Assembly: GCA_010356995.1 (NCBI GenBank)
Contig: ML996697.1
Coordinates: 1 to 64,000 of the forward strand
Source: Trichodelitschia bisporula
Lineage: Eukaryota; Ascomycota; Dothideomycetes; Phaeotrichales; Phaeotrichaceae
Length of the DNA: 64,000 nucleotides
Direction of reading: 5' to 3'
Under the pieces are notes generated by a model. It searched no databases. It worked only from the letters and a program-made list of their open reading frames with translations, and was not told the origin of the DNA. Positions within the stretch are counted from its first letter, which is position 1. The number at the start of each line of letters is the position of its first letter. Below, in pieces: positions 34,956-45,314 of the stretch. The position numbers and the translations under genes are program-made.

Positions 34956-36612
34956 ATGTTCGGCTCCATGCCGAAGTTCGCGGGCCTCCCGCGGCCAGAC
35001 GACGCCGAGTACGCACTCCTCAGCAAAACAGAAGCAGATGCCAGCGCCGCCGCCCTCGAAGATGTCCCCCTCTCCGCCGCCTCCGAGGCACGGCTGGTGC
35101 GCCGCATCGACCAGCGCATAATGCCATGCCTAATCGCCATGATCGTACTCAACTACCTCGACCGCAACGCTTTGGCCAATGCGCGGGTGCAAGGCATAGA
35201 GGCGGCGCTGGGGATGAGCGGGCTGGAGTTTAATATCGCGATATCCGTGTTCTTTATCGGGTATATCGGATTGCAGGTCCCGTCGAATTTGCTCCTGACC
35301 CGCGTGAGGCCGAGTGTGTACCTGGTGAGTGCATGGGCGTGGTGGGTGTGTGTTCGCCATAGCTGACGAGCTGGCAGCCCGGGTGCATGATCGCGTGGGG
35401 CCTGCTCTCCGGCATGAGCGCCTTTGTGCACGGCTTTAAGGGCCTGATAACCGTGCGATTCTTCCTCGGCATGGTAGAAGCGTAGGTCCACCGCCCTCGC
35501 GCTCAACGAGGCTGAGACAACCAGACCCTTTTTCCCCGGCGCGCTTTTCCTGCTTTCATCGTGGTACACGCGCGAGGAGCTCGCGCTGCGCACGTCGATC
35601 CTGTACTCCGGCAGCTTGGTCTCCGGCGCGTTTGGCGGGTTCGTGGGCGCGGGGATCGAGGCGAATCTGGATGGTGTGTGGGGCGTGGCGAGTTGGCGGT
35701 GGTTGTTTATTGTTGAGGCGATGTGCACCGTAGGGCTGGCTGTTGGAGCGCTGTAAGCCACCCCGTATATGGCAGACAAAAACTGACGAGCAGCTTCATC
35801 CTCCCCGACTACCCACACACAACAAAATTCCTCTCCCCCGACGAACGCACCATCGCCACCTCCCGCATCCAATCCCACAGCGGCTTCGCCGACCGCAAAC
35901 ACGGCTCTCTCCTCACCGGCCTCAAAGCCGCTTTAACAGACTACAAAGTCTGGCTCCTCGCCCTCATCATCGTAACCAAAACCAGCGCCGGCGCCGTCAC
36001 GTCCTTCATCCCCACCCTCGTAGCGACTTTCGGGTTCAGCCGCGTTTCCACGCTCCTCCTCGTCGCACCGCCGTATCTGTTTGCCGCGCTCGTAGCGCTG
36101 GGCGTTTCGTACATGAGTGATCGCAGGGGCGAGCGGGCGTACCATATTGTTATTCCTATGCTAGGTGCGACGGTCGGGTTTGCGGTGGCGGGGAGCACGA
36201 TGGGCTTGGGCGTGCGGTACGTTTCGCTCTTCCTCATGCTCGCGGGGGTGTACGGGAGCTACAACGTCGCTTTGGCGTGGATCTCTTCCACCGTAAGTGG
36301 GTCCCGGAGTCAAGGCTGGACATAGGCGAGTTCTAACGGTGGCAGCTCCCGCACCCGGTGGAAAAGCGCTCGGCTGCGATCGCGATTATCAATACGGTGG
36401 GTAATATGGCGCAGATTTGGTCGCCGTTTTTTTACGCGCAGGGGTACGCGCCGCGGTATGGGTTGGCGATGGGGGCGAATACGCTTTTTTGCCTGGCGTG
36501 TATTGTTGCGACGCTCGTGTTGAGGCGGTGTTTGGTGAGGGAGAATGGGAGGTTGGTGGTTGAGGCTGCGGCGGGGGGGAGGGGGGTGGTTGGGTTTAGA
36601 TATGTGCTTTGA
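34956..36612 (+). CDS. Dal5/ACS-family MFS permease (anion:cation symporter)
   Basis: Five exons (34956-35324, 35378-35481, 35525-35752, 35794-36292, 36346-36612) join in frame to 488 residues. After a soluble start come IVLNYLDRNALANARVQGIE, FFIGYIGLQVPSNLLLTR and LITVRFFLGMVEAPFFPGALFLLSSWYTREELALR, the classic signature of Dal5/Tna1/Liz1-type permeases. A second half with six helices ends at about residue 460. Family members import allantoate, nicotinate, pantothenate or similar anions with protons; the substrate here is unknown. Introns are 41-53 bp and interrupt helices, not the loops. Confidence 0.92.
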
Positions 36613-36650
36613 GGGGGGGGTGGGTGGGGTGAGGCTGTGATATGCGACTT

Positions 36651-36722
36651 ATGCGGGATGATAACTGGATGCGGGATGATAACAGGATGCGGGATGATAA
36701 CTGGATGACGGATGAAAATGGA
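36651..36722. repeat. 18-bp tandem repeat
   Basis: ATGCGGGATGATAACTGG occurs three times with one change, then decays (ATGACGGATGAAAATGG). It lies in the 3' flank of the permease gene. Confidence 0.85.
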
Positions 36723-37011
36723 TGCCTTGGGATACGAGCTGATGATAAAGAGTAATAGATACCATGGCAACGATGCTTCCTTAAGCTTCTCAGTCCAATG
36801 ATGTCAAAGATGGCATGCCGACTCCGTCGAGGAGATACTATTCAGATGCTCTGGCCAGTATCAATACGACGGCAGACTTCCAGTCTACCACAACAGCATA
36901 TGGTGCTCAATTGGCCCAGACCGAGACAACAACACCTCAAATTCCTCACCATACAGGAGTTGAACCGAGCCCGCACCCGACGAACGGCTTTCAAGACTCA
37001 ATTCCCCTATC
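36723..37011. other. Intergenic between convergent genes
   Basis: Short stretch between the 18-bp repeat and the stop of the DUF5321-like gene. Nothing notable. Confidence 0.4.
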
Positions 37012-37668
37012 CTACAAAAATCTCGCCGGCCGCGTCTTCTCCCCCCCCGTCTGAACCTGCACCTTCTCCGGATCCAAATCCTCCAACGTCCTTTCCACAT
37101 CCCTCGCAATCCCCTCCTCACCCGCCTTCCTCGCCGCCCTCCTCCGCTTCCTCGACTGCACACTCTGATCCGCCTCCACATACCCGAGCACTACGCCGCA
37201 ATTAGCACCATCTCTCCCCCCATTATCAGCCCACTTACCCTCCGCCCACTCCCTCTCCCCCACCGGATCCCCCGCCCCAAGCGCCCTCCCCACATCCACC
37301 TCCTCCCCCCTCATAACCCGTCCAATCGTTTCACGGAGCAGCCATATCTTCGCATCCGCGGCCCGTGTGTATGCCACCGTGTCGTTGCGCAGCTGCAGCG
37401 TGTTGATCGCTTGGCTACCGACTAGCATACCGAGGAGGATTATTGTGCTGTAGGGGTTGGAGAGGAAGTTGCGGAGCATGCTCGGTCGGGGGGTGTGTGG
37501 CGTTGGCGTGGAGCGCCGGAGGGCTTTGGGGATGAGGGATGTCCAGAGGGAGGGTTGGACGACGCGGGGGAGCTTTTCGGTGGAAACGTGCCGGGTAGAG
37601 GCCCATGTTAAGGTGCGCAAAGGCGCAGGGCCGGCAAGGAAGCCCGCCGGGCGCAGGAGATGTGACAT
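37012..37668 (-). CDS. DUF5321-like mitochondrial membrane protein
   Basis: A single exon encodes 218 residues. The N-terminal 60 residues are rich in Arg, Ser, Pro and Leu with almost no acids, as in a mitochondrial presequence. A block typical of a small fungal family follows: SMLRNFLSNPYSTIILLGMLVGSQAINTLQLRND. It has one membrane helix (about 74-88) and then a charged helix (AKIWLLRETIGRVMRGEEVDVGRALG). The tail is basic (SRKRRRAARKAGEEG). I assign DUF5321 from the arrangement; role unknown, presumably in the inner membrane. It diverges from the UstYa-like gene with about 500 bp between starts. Confidence 0.75.
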   Translation of the reverse strand: MSHLLRPAGFLAGPAPLRTLTWASTRHVSTEKLPRVVQPSLWTSLIPKALRRSTPTPHTPRPSMLRNFLSNPYSTIILLGMLVGSQAINTLQLRNDTVAYTRAADAKIWLLRETIGRVMRGEEVDVGRALGAGDPVGEREWAEGKWADNGGRDGANCGVVLGYVEADQSVQSRKRRRAARKAGEEGIARDVERTLEDLDPEKVQVQTGGEKTRPARFL

Positions 37669-38175
37669 TTTGAGTTGTGGTGGTTGAGTTGCGGACGGAG
37701 GTGTGGCTGCTGAGCTAATCGGGATATTTTTTCAGGCAGCAGGGCATCGTAAGGCATAAAGCGCACGTGCCATCAGCCGTGCCAGCCTTGTCTTCCCCGC
37801 CGGCATCGATATTGCGTGCAATTTAGAGTTGGACTTGTCAGATTTACTTCAACTGAAGAGTACTGCTTTCACATCCTCATTTTGACGTCAGAACCATGGA
37901 GTGGGGAAGGTGCCAATGATCTACAAGTCAGAACAGTCGGAATTCGGATCCCAAAGGATCAACGCAAAAACCACTTTTCTCCTCTTTCACGGACTCCCTC
38001 GTCTGCGCTGTGGCAAAACGCGGGGAATAAATGACTCCGCTTCGAATTTAGATGAACTGGCCCCTCCGCGAACGAGGAATACTATGCGTGATGACCGCCT
38101 CCAACTCTTGACCCGAATTGGCTCCGCCAACACAATCTCCGCATCACCACCCTCGTTCAACCTCCCCAAACCACA
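37669..38175. other. Divergent promoter region (DUF5321-like / UstYa-like)
   Basis: No open frame of note and no clear TATA box. A short CA-rich leader precedes the ATG at 38176. Confidence 0.4.
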
Positions 38176-39074
38176 ATGGTCCACCCCCAAGGAACCAAAG
38201 AAGGCCCATACACACGACTAGACGACCTCCCCACACCCGATGAGTTCGAAGAAGTCAACCTGCCGCCCCGACGGCCTTCAACCCGCTACCGCACGCTCTT
38301 CTTCGTCTCCATCGGCGTGTGGATCCTCTCGCTCCTGCTCATAATGGTAAACTACCGCCATCCGCGGCGCGCGCTGCCGTCGCAGGATATGTACCCAAAA
38401 AGTGCGTTACTGTTTAACGTTACCGGTTGCGCTCCATCTAACAAGGCAGTCCCAATGCGCGTCGTGACGTTCGACCCAGACCCAGCGTTTGACGGCGATC
38501 CACTGGCGTCGGAGCACAACGCGTGGACAGACCTAATTCCACGTACGTTACTGTCTGCTCATCAGCATTTACTGACTCCCGTAGCCGGCCGCGGGCACAT
38601 CGTCGTCCAGAACCCCGCGTCGTGGAATCTGTCCGGCGGATACCCACTCGACGACGAGTGGGGCCCACAAGCCGAAGAATACGCCATCTCGGTATTCCAC
38701 CAGCTGCACTGCCTGGTACATCCCCTCCCCCACCAACAACGCCATTTCTAACCCCACAGGCATCACTTAAATCCGCGCTCCTCGCGCTGCGCAACCCCCC
38801 CAACCCACTGAAGAAGGTAGGGGGCATGCCCGACGCACCGGAGCCTTCGGAACCGTTCCACCTCGACCACTGCTTCGATTATCTGCGGCAGGCGGTGATG
38901 TGCTCCGGGGACACGGCGCTGGAGAAGGCGATGGTTGTGGATGGGGAGCGGAGGAGGGAGGTGCTCGGGTGGGGGGTGGAGCATGAGTGTCGGGACTATG
39001 AGGCGATTTTTAAGTTTGCGAGGGAGAGAAGGAGTCGGGATTCGTTTGGGATTAAGGGGCCGGGGCATCAATGA
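38176..39074 (+). CDS. UstYa-like oxidase (DUF3328)
   Basis: Four exons (38176-38401, 38450-38542, 38585-38715, 38760-39074) give 254 residues in perfect phase. A short cytosolic tail precedes one membrane helix (about 41-58, FFVSIGVWILSLLLIMV). The lumenal domain has PMRVVTFDPDPAFDG, the first metal-ligand motif HQLHC (145-149) and the second HLDHC (184-188), followed by YLRQAVMCSGDTALE. These paired HxxHC motifs define UstYa enzymes, copper-type oxidases that cyclise or modify RiPPs such as ustiloxin and also act in other pathways. All motifs are intact, so it is probably active. No precursor peptide with Kex2-spaced repeats is visible nearby; the neighbours are a GTPase gene and a DUF5321-like gene. 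Confidence 0.92.
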
Positions 39075-39688
39075 GGGGGCCTTTGGGTTGTTTGTGGTTG
39101 AATATTTGAAGGGTATTGGCGTATGATAGGAAACTGCTCGTTGTGTCGCCAGCTCAGCCTTGTCAATTCCGCGGAGAACCGTCGTGGGCATCCGGAGGAA
39201 GTTGCTGATGCCGTGCAGAGAATGGGCGTTTATCAGAAAACTACATTGGCACCGTAATATCCGTGTGCTCGCCTTTGTCGAAGGACACTGCCTAGTTGGT
39301 CGAAGAACCGAGTCCGGAGATAGTAGGAAAATATCGAATGATGGTCGTACCTTAAGATTAAGACGTGATGGAGACATGTGGAATCGAGAGATCATTGACT
39401 TGGAGTCTGAGTTCTGAGTCTGTACGGATGGGATACAAGCTTCCTACCGCTCAAATGGGTGAATCTGTTCTGGCGTCTGCATCTTACTTCTCCCAAAGCA
39501 ATGAAGTAATGAGTATCATCTTCCCGTCTACCGGGATTACATTTACTGCGCAGCTCCGCGGACCCGCAGTTGAAGTGCCAAAAAAAGCAATTCAAGGCCA
39601 AGGAAGTGGAGATCGCGGCCCGGAACGTCAACCCGACCGGACCACGCCGAGCAAGGATGTCACGGAGCACCCCACAACCCCAACCACC
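39075..39688. other. Intergenic, about 0.6 kb
   Basis: Upstream region of the Rho-like GTPase gene. An open frame runs into the GTPase from 39365, but codons before 39689 show no family signal, so I start the gene at 39689 (sequence context CACCATGG). Confidence 0.45.
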
Positions 39689-40344
39689 ATGGACGGCGAC
39701 ATCCCCACAGTCAACATCCTGCTCCTCGGCGACGAGGAAGTAGGCAAGTCGACCTTCCTCTCGTACGTGCGCCCTCCTCTCCCCATCCCACAACTAACCC
39801 CGCCTCCAGCCGCCTCACCCTCGGCGCCCACACCCAGCCCCAACCCGACGATGTCCCGCCCCCCTACGCCCTCCCGCGCCTGCGCGACGAAGACCAGCCC
39901 TTCCTCTTCGACATCAGCATGTACAACCGGCCGTACCGCTTCCAAGTGTACGACACGGCGTGTCCGACGAGCTACACTTTGCTGCGGCCGGATTTCCTGA
40001 TCCTGTGCTTCGATATCTCGCGGCGGGAGACGATGAATTCATTGCCGAGTCGGTGGCGGCGCGTGGTTGAGGGGCATTTTAATCATGATGAGAGTATTCC
40101 GGTCATGGTGTTGGGGTTGAAGCGCGATTTGCGGCGCGAGTGGATGGACGATCAGCGGGAGAGCGTCATGCCGCAGGAGGGACTGCGCATTGCGCAGGAG
40201 ATGCGCTGCGATCGGTATGCTGAGTGCAGCGCTTTGACTGGCGAGTTGTGTCGGCAGGTGCTTGAGGATGTGGCGCGGACGGCGGCCAAGACGACGACGG
40301 ATAAGGGTGGGCGGAGTCAGGATGAGAGCTGCGCGGTAATGTAG
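39689..40344 (+). CDS. Atypical Rho/Ras-like small GTPase
   Basis: Exons 39689-39762 and 39810-40344 give 202 residues. The P-loop is GDEEVGKS (14-21). The region expected to be DxxGQ reads YDTACPTSY, so the catalytic glutamine and the usual glycine are absent. The base-recognition motif is LGLKRDL in place of NKxD/TKxD, as in some fungal Rho-like proteins. ECSALTG fits the G5 SAK/SAL motif. The C-terminus ends CAVM, a CaaX box for prenylation, so it is probably membrane-bound. The intron splits the codon after the P-loop (STFLS/RL). Slow or absent GTP hydrolysis is inference from the missing glutamine. Its partners are unknown. Confidence 0.85.
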
Positions 40345-40425
40345 TGGGATGGGATGTAAGTGCTTTTGGCGTGTTTGTTTGGCGTATGCTGAGGCTGCGA
40401 GGCTGCTGTCCTTATCGATATCGAT

Positions 40426-40800
40426 CTCATTGACGGCTAGCCAGCCCTATGGCAGAATCTCATTGACGGTGTTCATTGAGAGCCTCATTGTCAGTTTTTC
40501 GACTACAACTCATTGACCATGGCGGCAACGGACGTTTTTCTATTCAGAGGTCAGCTCATTGACGGCTTCATTGAGCCTCGGACTTTATCAACCCCTCGAG
40601 GTTTCTTTTCTTGCAACTCTGTACAATTTCTTGACGCCCTCACTGCCAACTTGATATCATCACCGTCGGCTTCAGCATTCTTGCCACACTCTTTACCAAC
40701 TGCACATCCTCACTGTGACTTGGTATCTCGACTGCCGGCTGGTATCAACACTGTCAACTCAGTATCCAAACTGCCACCTGGGTATCTCTACCACCCTCAT
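40426..40800. repeat. Two short degenerate repeats upstream of a membrane-protein gene
   Basis: CTCATTGACGG or close variants occur near 40426, 40459, 40483, 40509 and 40555, with TTCATTGAG between some of them. A second, roughly 20-bp unit (GGTATC..ACTGCC) recurs at 40722, 40741, 40761 and 40781. They fill the promoter and presumed leader of the gene starting at 40826. Confidence 0.65.
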
Positions 40801-40825
40801 CTCCTCCTCCCCTCTCTTTCGAACC

Positions 40826-41764
40826 ATGTCAACCGCAATCCATCTCGACACCATGGCATTCACCAAGCCCGCCTCGGCCCACCATCAACTCCCCTTCCCA
40901 TCCCCCTCATCTCCGGACGAAACCTACCACCCCCACCAAGAAACCTACAACCCCGCCTTCACCCCCGGCTACACCCCTTACACCATCTACCTTTCCGCAG
41001 CCCCCATCCGCCGCGACACCCGGCGCCTGCACATCACTTACGCGCACTTGATCACACTCTACGCCCTGCTTGCCATCCTCATCGGCACCATCGCCGGCCT
41101 CGCCGTCGTCGCCGCAAAACGCCCCGCCAAGGCGATCGTGTCTCAGGCCATCGCCGCACCCCCAGCGGTGCCTGCAGGATCCACACCGCCGAGCATCAAT
41201 TTCGCACCTAATATCAGTATCGACACGGGGAACGCAAACCTGGCTCAGGAGCAGGAGCAGCGGTCTTCCGCGCCGAGCACGACGTTTAGCACCGTGTACT
41301 TGGCCTCTGGGAGCGGTGGGTTTGCCGAGGCTCCGAGTGTGCAGTGGAGGAATGGGACGGTTTACCGGACTGTGATGGCGACGACTACGGGGCAGGGGAG
41401 TGCGATGCCTGTTACGGTGATGGCGACGACGACGGATGTTTCGACGGCGGAGAGGACGGCGACTGAGATTGAGGTTTCGACGAGTTTGATGACTATTGGT
41501 GGATCGACGGTTACGAGCGTTTCGATTGCGAGGACTACGGCTACGACGACTGCTATTTCGAATCAGACAACGACAACAACCGCAGTTGAAAGCACCACAT
41601 CAATAGCTACCTCCATCGCCACCTCAGCCCAAACCGCCACAACCACGCAAATAGCAACAACCCTCTCCGCACAAACAACAACCGTGCCCCCCCCCTTCAA
41701 ACCCGTCCCGCCCCTGACCCTCTCATTCACCGGCCTGCCCTTCAACCAAGGCGGATCATCCTAG
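40826..41764 (+). CDS. Ser/Thr-rich single-pass membrane protein
   Basis: A single exon encodes 313 residues from ATG 40826; an in-frame ATG at 40715 lies within the upstream repeats and is less likely. The first 70 residues are Pro/His/Tyr-rich. One membrane helix follows (about 74-97, HLITLYALLAILIGTIAGLAV) after basic residues, giving a likely N-in orientation. The remaining 200 residues are a Thr/Ser/Ala/Val low-complexity stalk (about a third Thr) ending with a Pro-rich tail. Extensive O-mannosylation is expected, as in wall sensors, but there is no Cys-rich WSC head, so it may be a surface or mucin-like protein. I do not recognise a family. Confidence 0.7.
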   Translation: MSTAIHLDTMAFTKPASAHHQLPFPSPSSPDETYHPHQETYNPAFTPGYTPYTIYLSAAPIRRDTRRLHITYAHLITLYALLAILIGTIAGLAVVAAKRPAKAIVSQAIAAPPAVPAGSTPPSINFAPNISIDTGNANLAQEQEQRSSAPSTTFSTVYLASGSGGFAEAPSVQWRNGTVYRTVMATTTGQGSAMPVTVMATTTDVSTAERTATEIEVSTSLMTIGGSTVTSVSIARTTATTTAISNQTTTTTAVESTTSIATSIATSAQTATTTQIATTLSAQTTTVPPPFKPVPPLTLSFTGLPFNQGGSS

Positions 41765-43493
41765 ATCCGTCAGCCCCTGGGGGGGTGGAGGGAGGGTCCG
41801 TTTCTAACCGCCCAGGCACGCCGCGTGCCTGACCGCGCGTTCATCGCAAGGCTGGAAGAAACCGAAGGCAGATGACTGTAGTGATATTGCGGCGAATGAG
41901 CGGACACGAGACACATGTACCTAATAGAACTTGGTAGAACTATCAACTAAATCTCTCCCGAAATCCCCTGTTCCTGTGCAACAATCGTAATCCCACCGCC
42001 CTCGTGCCTAGCAATCCGGGTAACCAACCCTCCGCGACATGCCCACGGCCTCGCCGATCCGCCCAGTTCCCGTCAAACCTCCAAGGTCCAAGGTCCACGG
42101 ACACATTAATGACCGTGCCGCGATGGAAATAGCATCACGAGCTATATCACGGCATATTATCCCCCAGGCTCGCCCGTGCGCTTAATCTGTTCAGCGCGGC
42201 GCCATTTGCGCTTGATTAAACGCGCGTGCGCGTGCCCGTCCAGCCCGCCATGCGCTTGGCTAGCAAGCGGTAATGAGGGGAAATTTTTGCGCGGGAGGAT
42301 TGGGAGGTGTGATAGGAGGGGAGTTTCGCCGCGCAGCTAAGGATTCGATGGGATTCTGAGCTGGTTTCTGGGGGCTTCGTCATCGCCGAGGCGGACGGGT
42401 AAGATGGGATCACAATCCATTGATGCCGTTATTTGTGTAATGTGTTTCAATTGATGTGCTAGAGACTTGGTCGCGGTGTGTCTATTTCGATGCCGGCACA
42501 CAGTCGCGCTCAGTACGCACAGCAAGCGTTCCAGCCTCGTCGCCCGTCGGCCTCAACCCACAGCATCTCCGGCTCACAACCTCTCCCCGGCCGGCAACTT
42601 CATCGGCCGGGTCCGCTGGAGAATTATCTCTGTCACGCGTGAAGCCGGTAAAAAAGCCGCCTCTCGGTGGCGGGAAAGCATATATGCGGTTTATTAAGAA
42701 CGGTGGAACGGGATAGATTGAGCGTGGGACGGGATTAATTAGTCCCACTGGCTGATTGGCGGAGCGGGCGAGGCTGAGAGGCCGGGGGGTTTAGGATTTT
42801 CCAGTACGATCAAGATACTTGGCTACGCCGTGAGATTTTCCCAAGGCATTGGGTATGCGGTTCTTGGGGCGTGAATGCATAATGGATTTTTTTGCGGCGC
42901 ATGAAGGAGTGGAGAGGATGGGTATACGTGTGGTGGGCAGATCGAACAGGGCTACTTAGATGAGACGCGCGGGTGCGGGCCTGGCCTCGACGGCGTGAGG
43001 GGTTGATTGCGGGTGGTGGCGCGGGATTGATCCGTCCAACGGTATTTACTTGGGAGTGAGTGGTGAGTGGGTGTGCGTGTGGTGTGGTGGCTTTTGCCCT
43101 GGGGTCAATATCGAGGTTCTATTTCTCCGCAATCCGTGGTGGTGGGTTGCTAAGAATAGAGGAGGTGGAGGGGGGAAGGGTGAGGTCTGTTCGTTTCTTA
43201 AGCGGGAGGAGGGCGCTGTGGGTTATTAAGACCGCAGGACGGACGACATCATCACCAGAACCATCGCCATTGAGACATCGAGCCTTCGTTCATCAACATC
43301 ATCACCCATCAACGAACCACTGCGTCTACTGCTTGTCCACAGCACAAAGGCACCGCATCATCCTCCTCGCCCCTCTCCATCAATCTCCATCCATCTCCAA
43401 CACTCTGCATATCAACCGCGCCGCAATCTCCACGGCCCATCTCCCTCCGCATCACCAAACCATTCGCCACCTCACCAACACCACAAAACCACA
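41765..43493. other. Intergenic, about 1.7 kb
   Basis: No maintained open frame. Short AT-richer patches alternate with G-rich ones. The last 250 bp before 43494 are C/A-rich (CATCACC, CATCTCC), as in a fungal 5' leader. Confidence 0.45.
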
Positions 43494-43948
43494 ATGAAGT
43501 TCATCATGAAGCTCATCCTCCTCCTCACGAGCATCATGCTCGCCGCGGCCGCCGTAAGCATCCCACCCACCACCCTCCTTCCCATCATCCTCACCCATCT
43601 CACCATCCTCCCCCATCTCTCCATCTCACCATCTCACCATCTCACCATCTCACCATCTCATCACTCTCACCACCGCCCTCCTTCCCATCATCTTCACCAC
43701 CGCTAACCACAAAGCCACAGGCCCTCCCCCCAACTCCCGTCTCCGCCTCCGCCCTCTCCAGCGACCAATCCATGCCCGCCATGCAAGGCGGCTGCCACAT
43801 CGAATGCGGCTGCTCGGGCGGACTGAGCAAGAACGGGTGCCGCTGCCCGCGCCCCGACCCCAAGCAATGCCCCAAGTTCCGCTACGTGTACATCGACGGC
43901 AGCGTCAGCCCGTGGACGGACGCCGATGTCAAGGTTGCGGCTATGTGA
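43494..43948 (+). CDS. Small secreted six-cysteine peptide
   Basis: Exon 1 (43494-43553) is almost exactly a signal peptide (MKFIMKLILLLTSIMLAAAA). After a 167-bp intron, exon 2 (43721-43948) gives a total of 95 residues. The mature part has six cysteines in the pattern C-x3-C-x-C-x9-C-x-C-x7-C within about 30 residues (CHIECGCSGG..NGCRCPR..QC). A short aromatic tail follows (FRYVYIDG..SPWTDADV). Size, secretion and cysteine density are those of fungal effector-like or antimicrobial-like peptides, but I recognise no family and propose no activity. Cysteines are even in number, so three disulfides are possible. The intron is unusually long because of a microsatellite. Confidence 0.7.
43621..43660 (+). 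repeat. (CCATCTCA)5 microsatellite within an intron
   Basis: Five exact copies of CCATCTCA, flanked by degenerate ones, inside the intron of the six-cysteine peptide gene. Confidence 0.92.
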
Positions 43949-44151
43949 GGCGAGCGAAGTGGGCCGAACGCAGGAAGGGAGCAGATTGTCAGCCCAGGGG
44001 ATGGGGGCCGATGTGTATATAACCGTACGTGTGGGTGTGGGGGGGGGAAGGGGTAACTGTGTGAGTAAAGGCGTTGGGAGCGACATCAGGCGTCAGTCAC
44101 GCACGACATTGGTCGGGGCAGCGAATATCCAAAATGCAATATTGTTACATA

Positions 44152-44894
44152 CTACCGGTGCAGCCACCCTTTGCCATTAGGCACGTACGCGTGGCTCTCC
44201 ATCTGCTTCACATCTTCCTTGCTCGCCATCCAGAAGTCCACGAAATCCGGGCGGCGCTGGAAGGCCTCGTACGCGGCCCGGGTTTTGAACCGCGCGTAGA
44301 TGCGCGCGCTCACATCGTCGTCGAGGCTTGCGAAGGACATGAGCGTGAGGACATCAGGGCTGCCGGCTTCGGCGGCGGCGAGGACGGTGTTGAAGCGGGA
44401 GAGGATGGCGGAGCGGGCTGAGGGGGAGGCGGACAGGATGCGGATGTCTTGCATGAGTTCGCACTCTGTCTTGTCGCCGGGCTTGTCGATGAAGCCGCCG
44501 CTGAGGGAGTAGTGCATCAGGTCCAGGCCCGTGGACATGGTGGATGGGATCTTTTTCAGGAAGCCTTGCATGGCGGCGGAGTTGAAGTGCGTTTCGTACA
44601 GATCCTGTCTTGGTTAGGGGGTTGTGAATGGGGGCAGGGGACGTACCTCGCGCTTGCCGTAGACTTCGAAGGCGAACATGGAGATTGTGGCGTCCATGTC
44701 ATCTTTGTACTCGAAGGGGATGCCGAAGTAGTACGTCTCCGTTGTGTGCTCCTCGTTGAAAACGTGGACGGCGAGTTCGTCGTAGGCGGCTTGCCACTGG
44801 GGATTGTGAGCTTGATTCCTACTGGAGAGGGATGACTTACGTCCGCATAGCGGCCGGCGACGAAGTTGCACTGCGCAAAGAGGTAGAAGCCCAT
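44152..44894 (-). CDS. Dimeric alpha-beta barrel (ABM-like) protein
   Basis: Three exons (44894-44841, 44796-44647, 44604-44152) give 218 residues in phase. There is no signal peptide. Two halves look like ferredoxin-fold modules: the first with DWQAAYDELAVHVFNEEHTTETYYFGIP, the second with SFASLDDDVSARIYARFKTRAAYEAFQRRPDFVDFW. The E-(H/P)-x-T-x-x-Y strand and the late FxxRPDFxxF helix are typical of antibiotic-biosynthesis-monooxygenase-like proteins of fungi. Some members oxidise or cyclise polyketides without cofactors; many have no known role. It diverges from the SDR gene over a 420-bp promoter, suggesting co-regulation. Confidence 0.75.
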
Positions 44895-45314
44895 GATGAA
44901 GTCGTTCAGCTTTGGGCCGTCCTCCAGAAGACAGCCTCGCCCTCAGCCCTTATATCGCCCCGTTCGGGATCCCTTCTCCACGCCAGGGCGCGGCGCTCCA
45001 TCACTGCCCTTCCAATACCATTCCACATTCCCACCAAATTCCGCTCCACTCGACCCTATGACCGATCCTATGATCCGCTAAGTGATGCTCTGTCATCGCG
45101 TGCGGAAAACCATCCCCGCCTTTTCCGGCCCGCCAAGCCACCCCTCCACCCCTCCACCATCGCGATGATCTCACGCCTCACAACAAACACCCCGCCGGCT
45201 CACCAACTCCGCCGCCACAACCTTTCGATCCACGCGCCGTAGGAAACGCTATAAAACATCCACCACAAGCGCAATGCAGCTACATCTCCCCCACAGACCG
45301 TACCGGCATCCGAA
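44895..45314. promoter_or_regulatory. Bidirectional promoter of the ABM-like and SDR genes
   Basis: A CTATAAAAC box (45250-45258) lies about 60 bp before the SDR ATG. A reversed TATAAGG (about 44957-44949) lies about 60 bp before the ABM-like ATG. The interval is C/A-rich, with no open frame. Confidence 0.6.
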
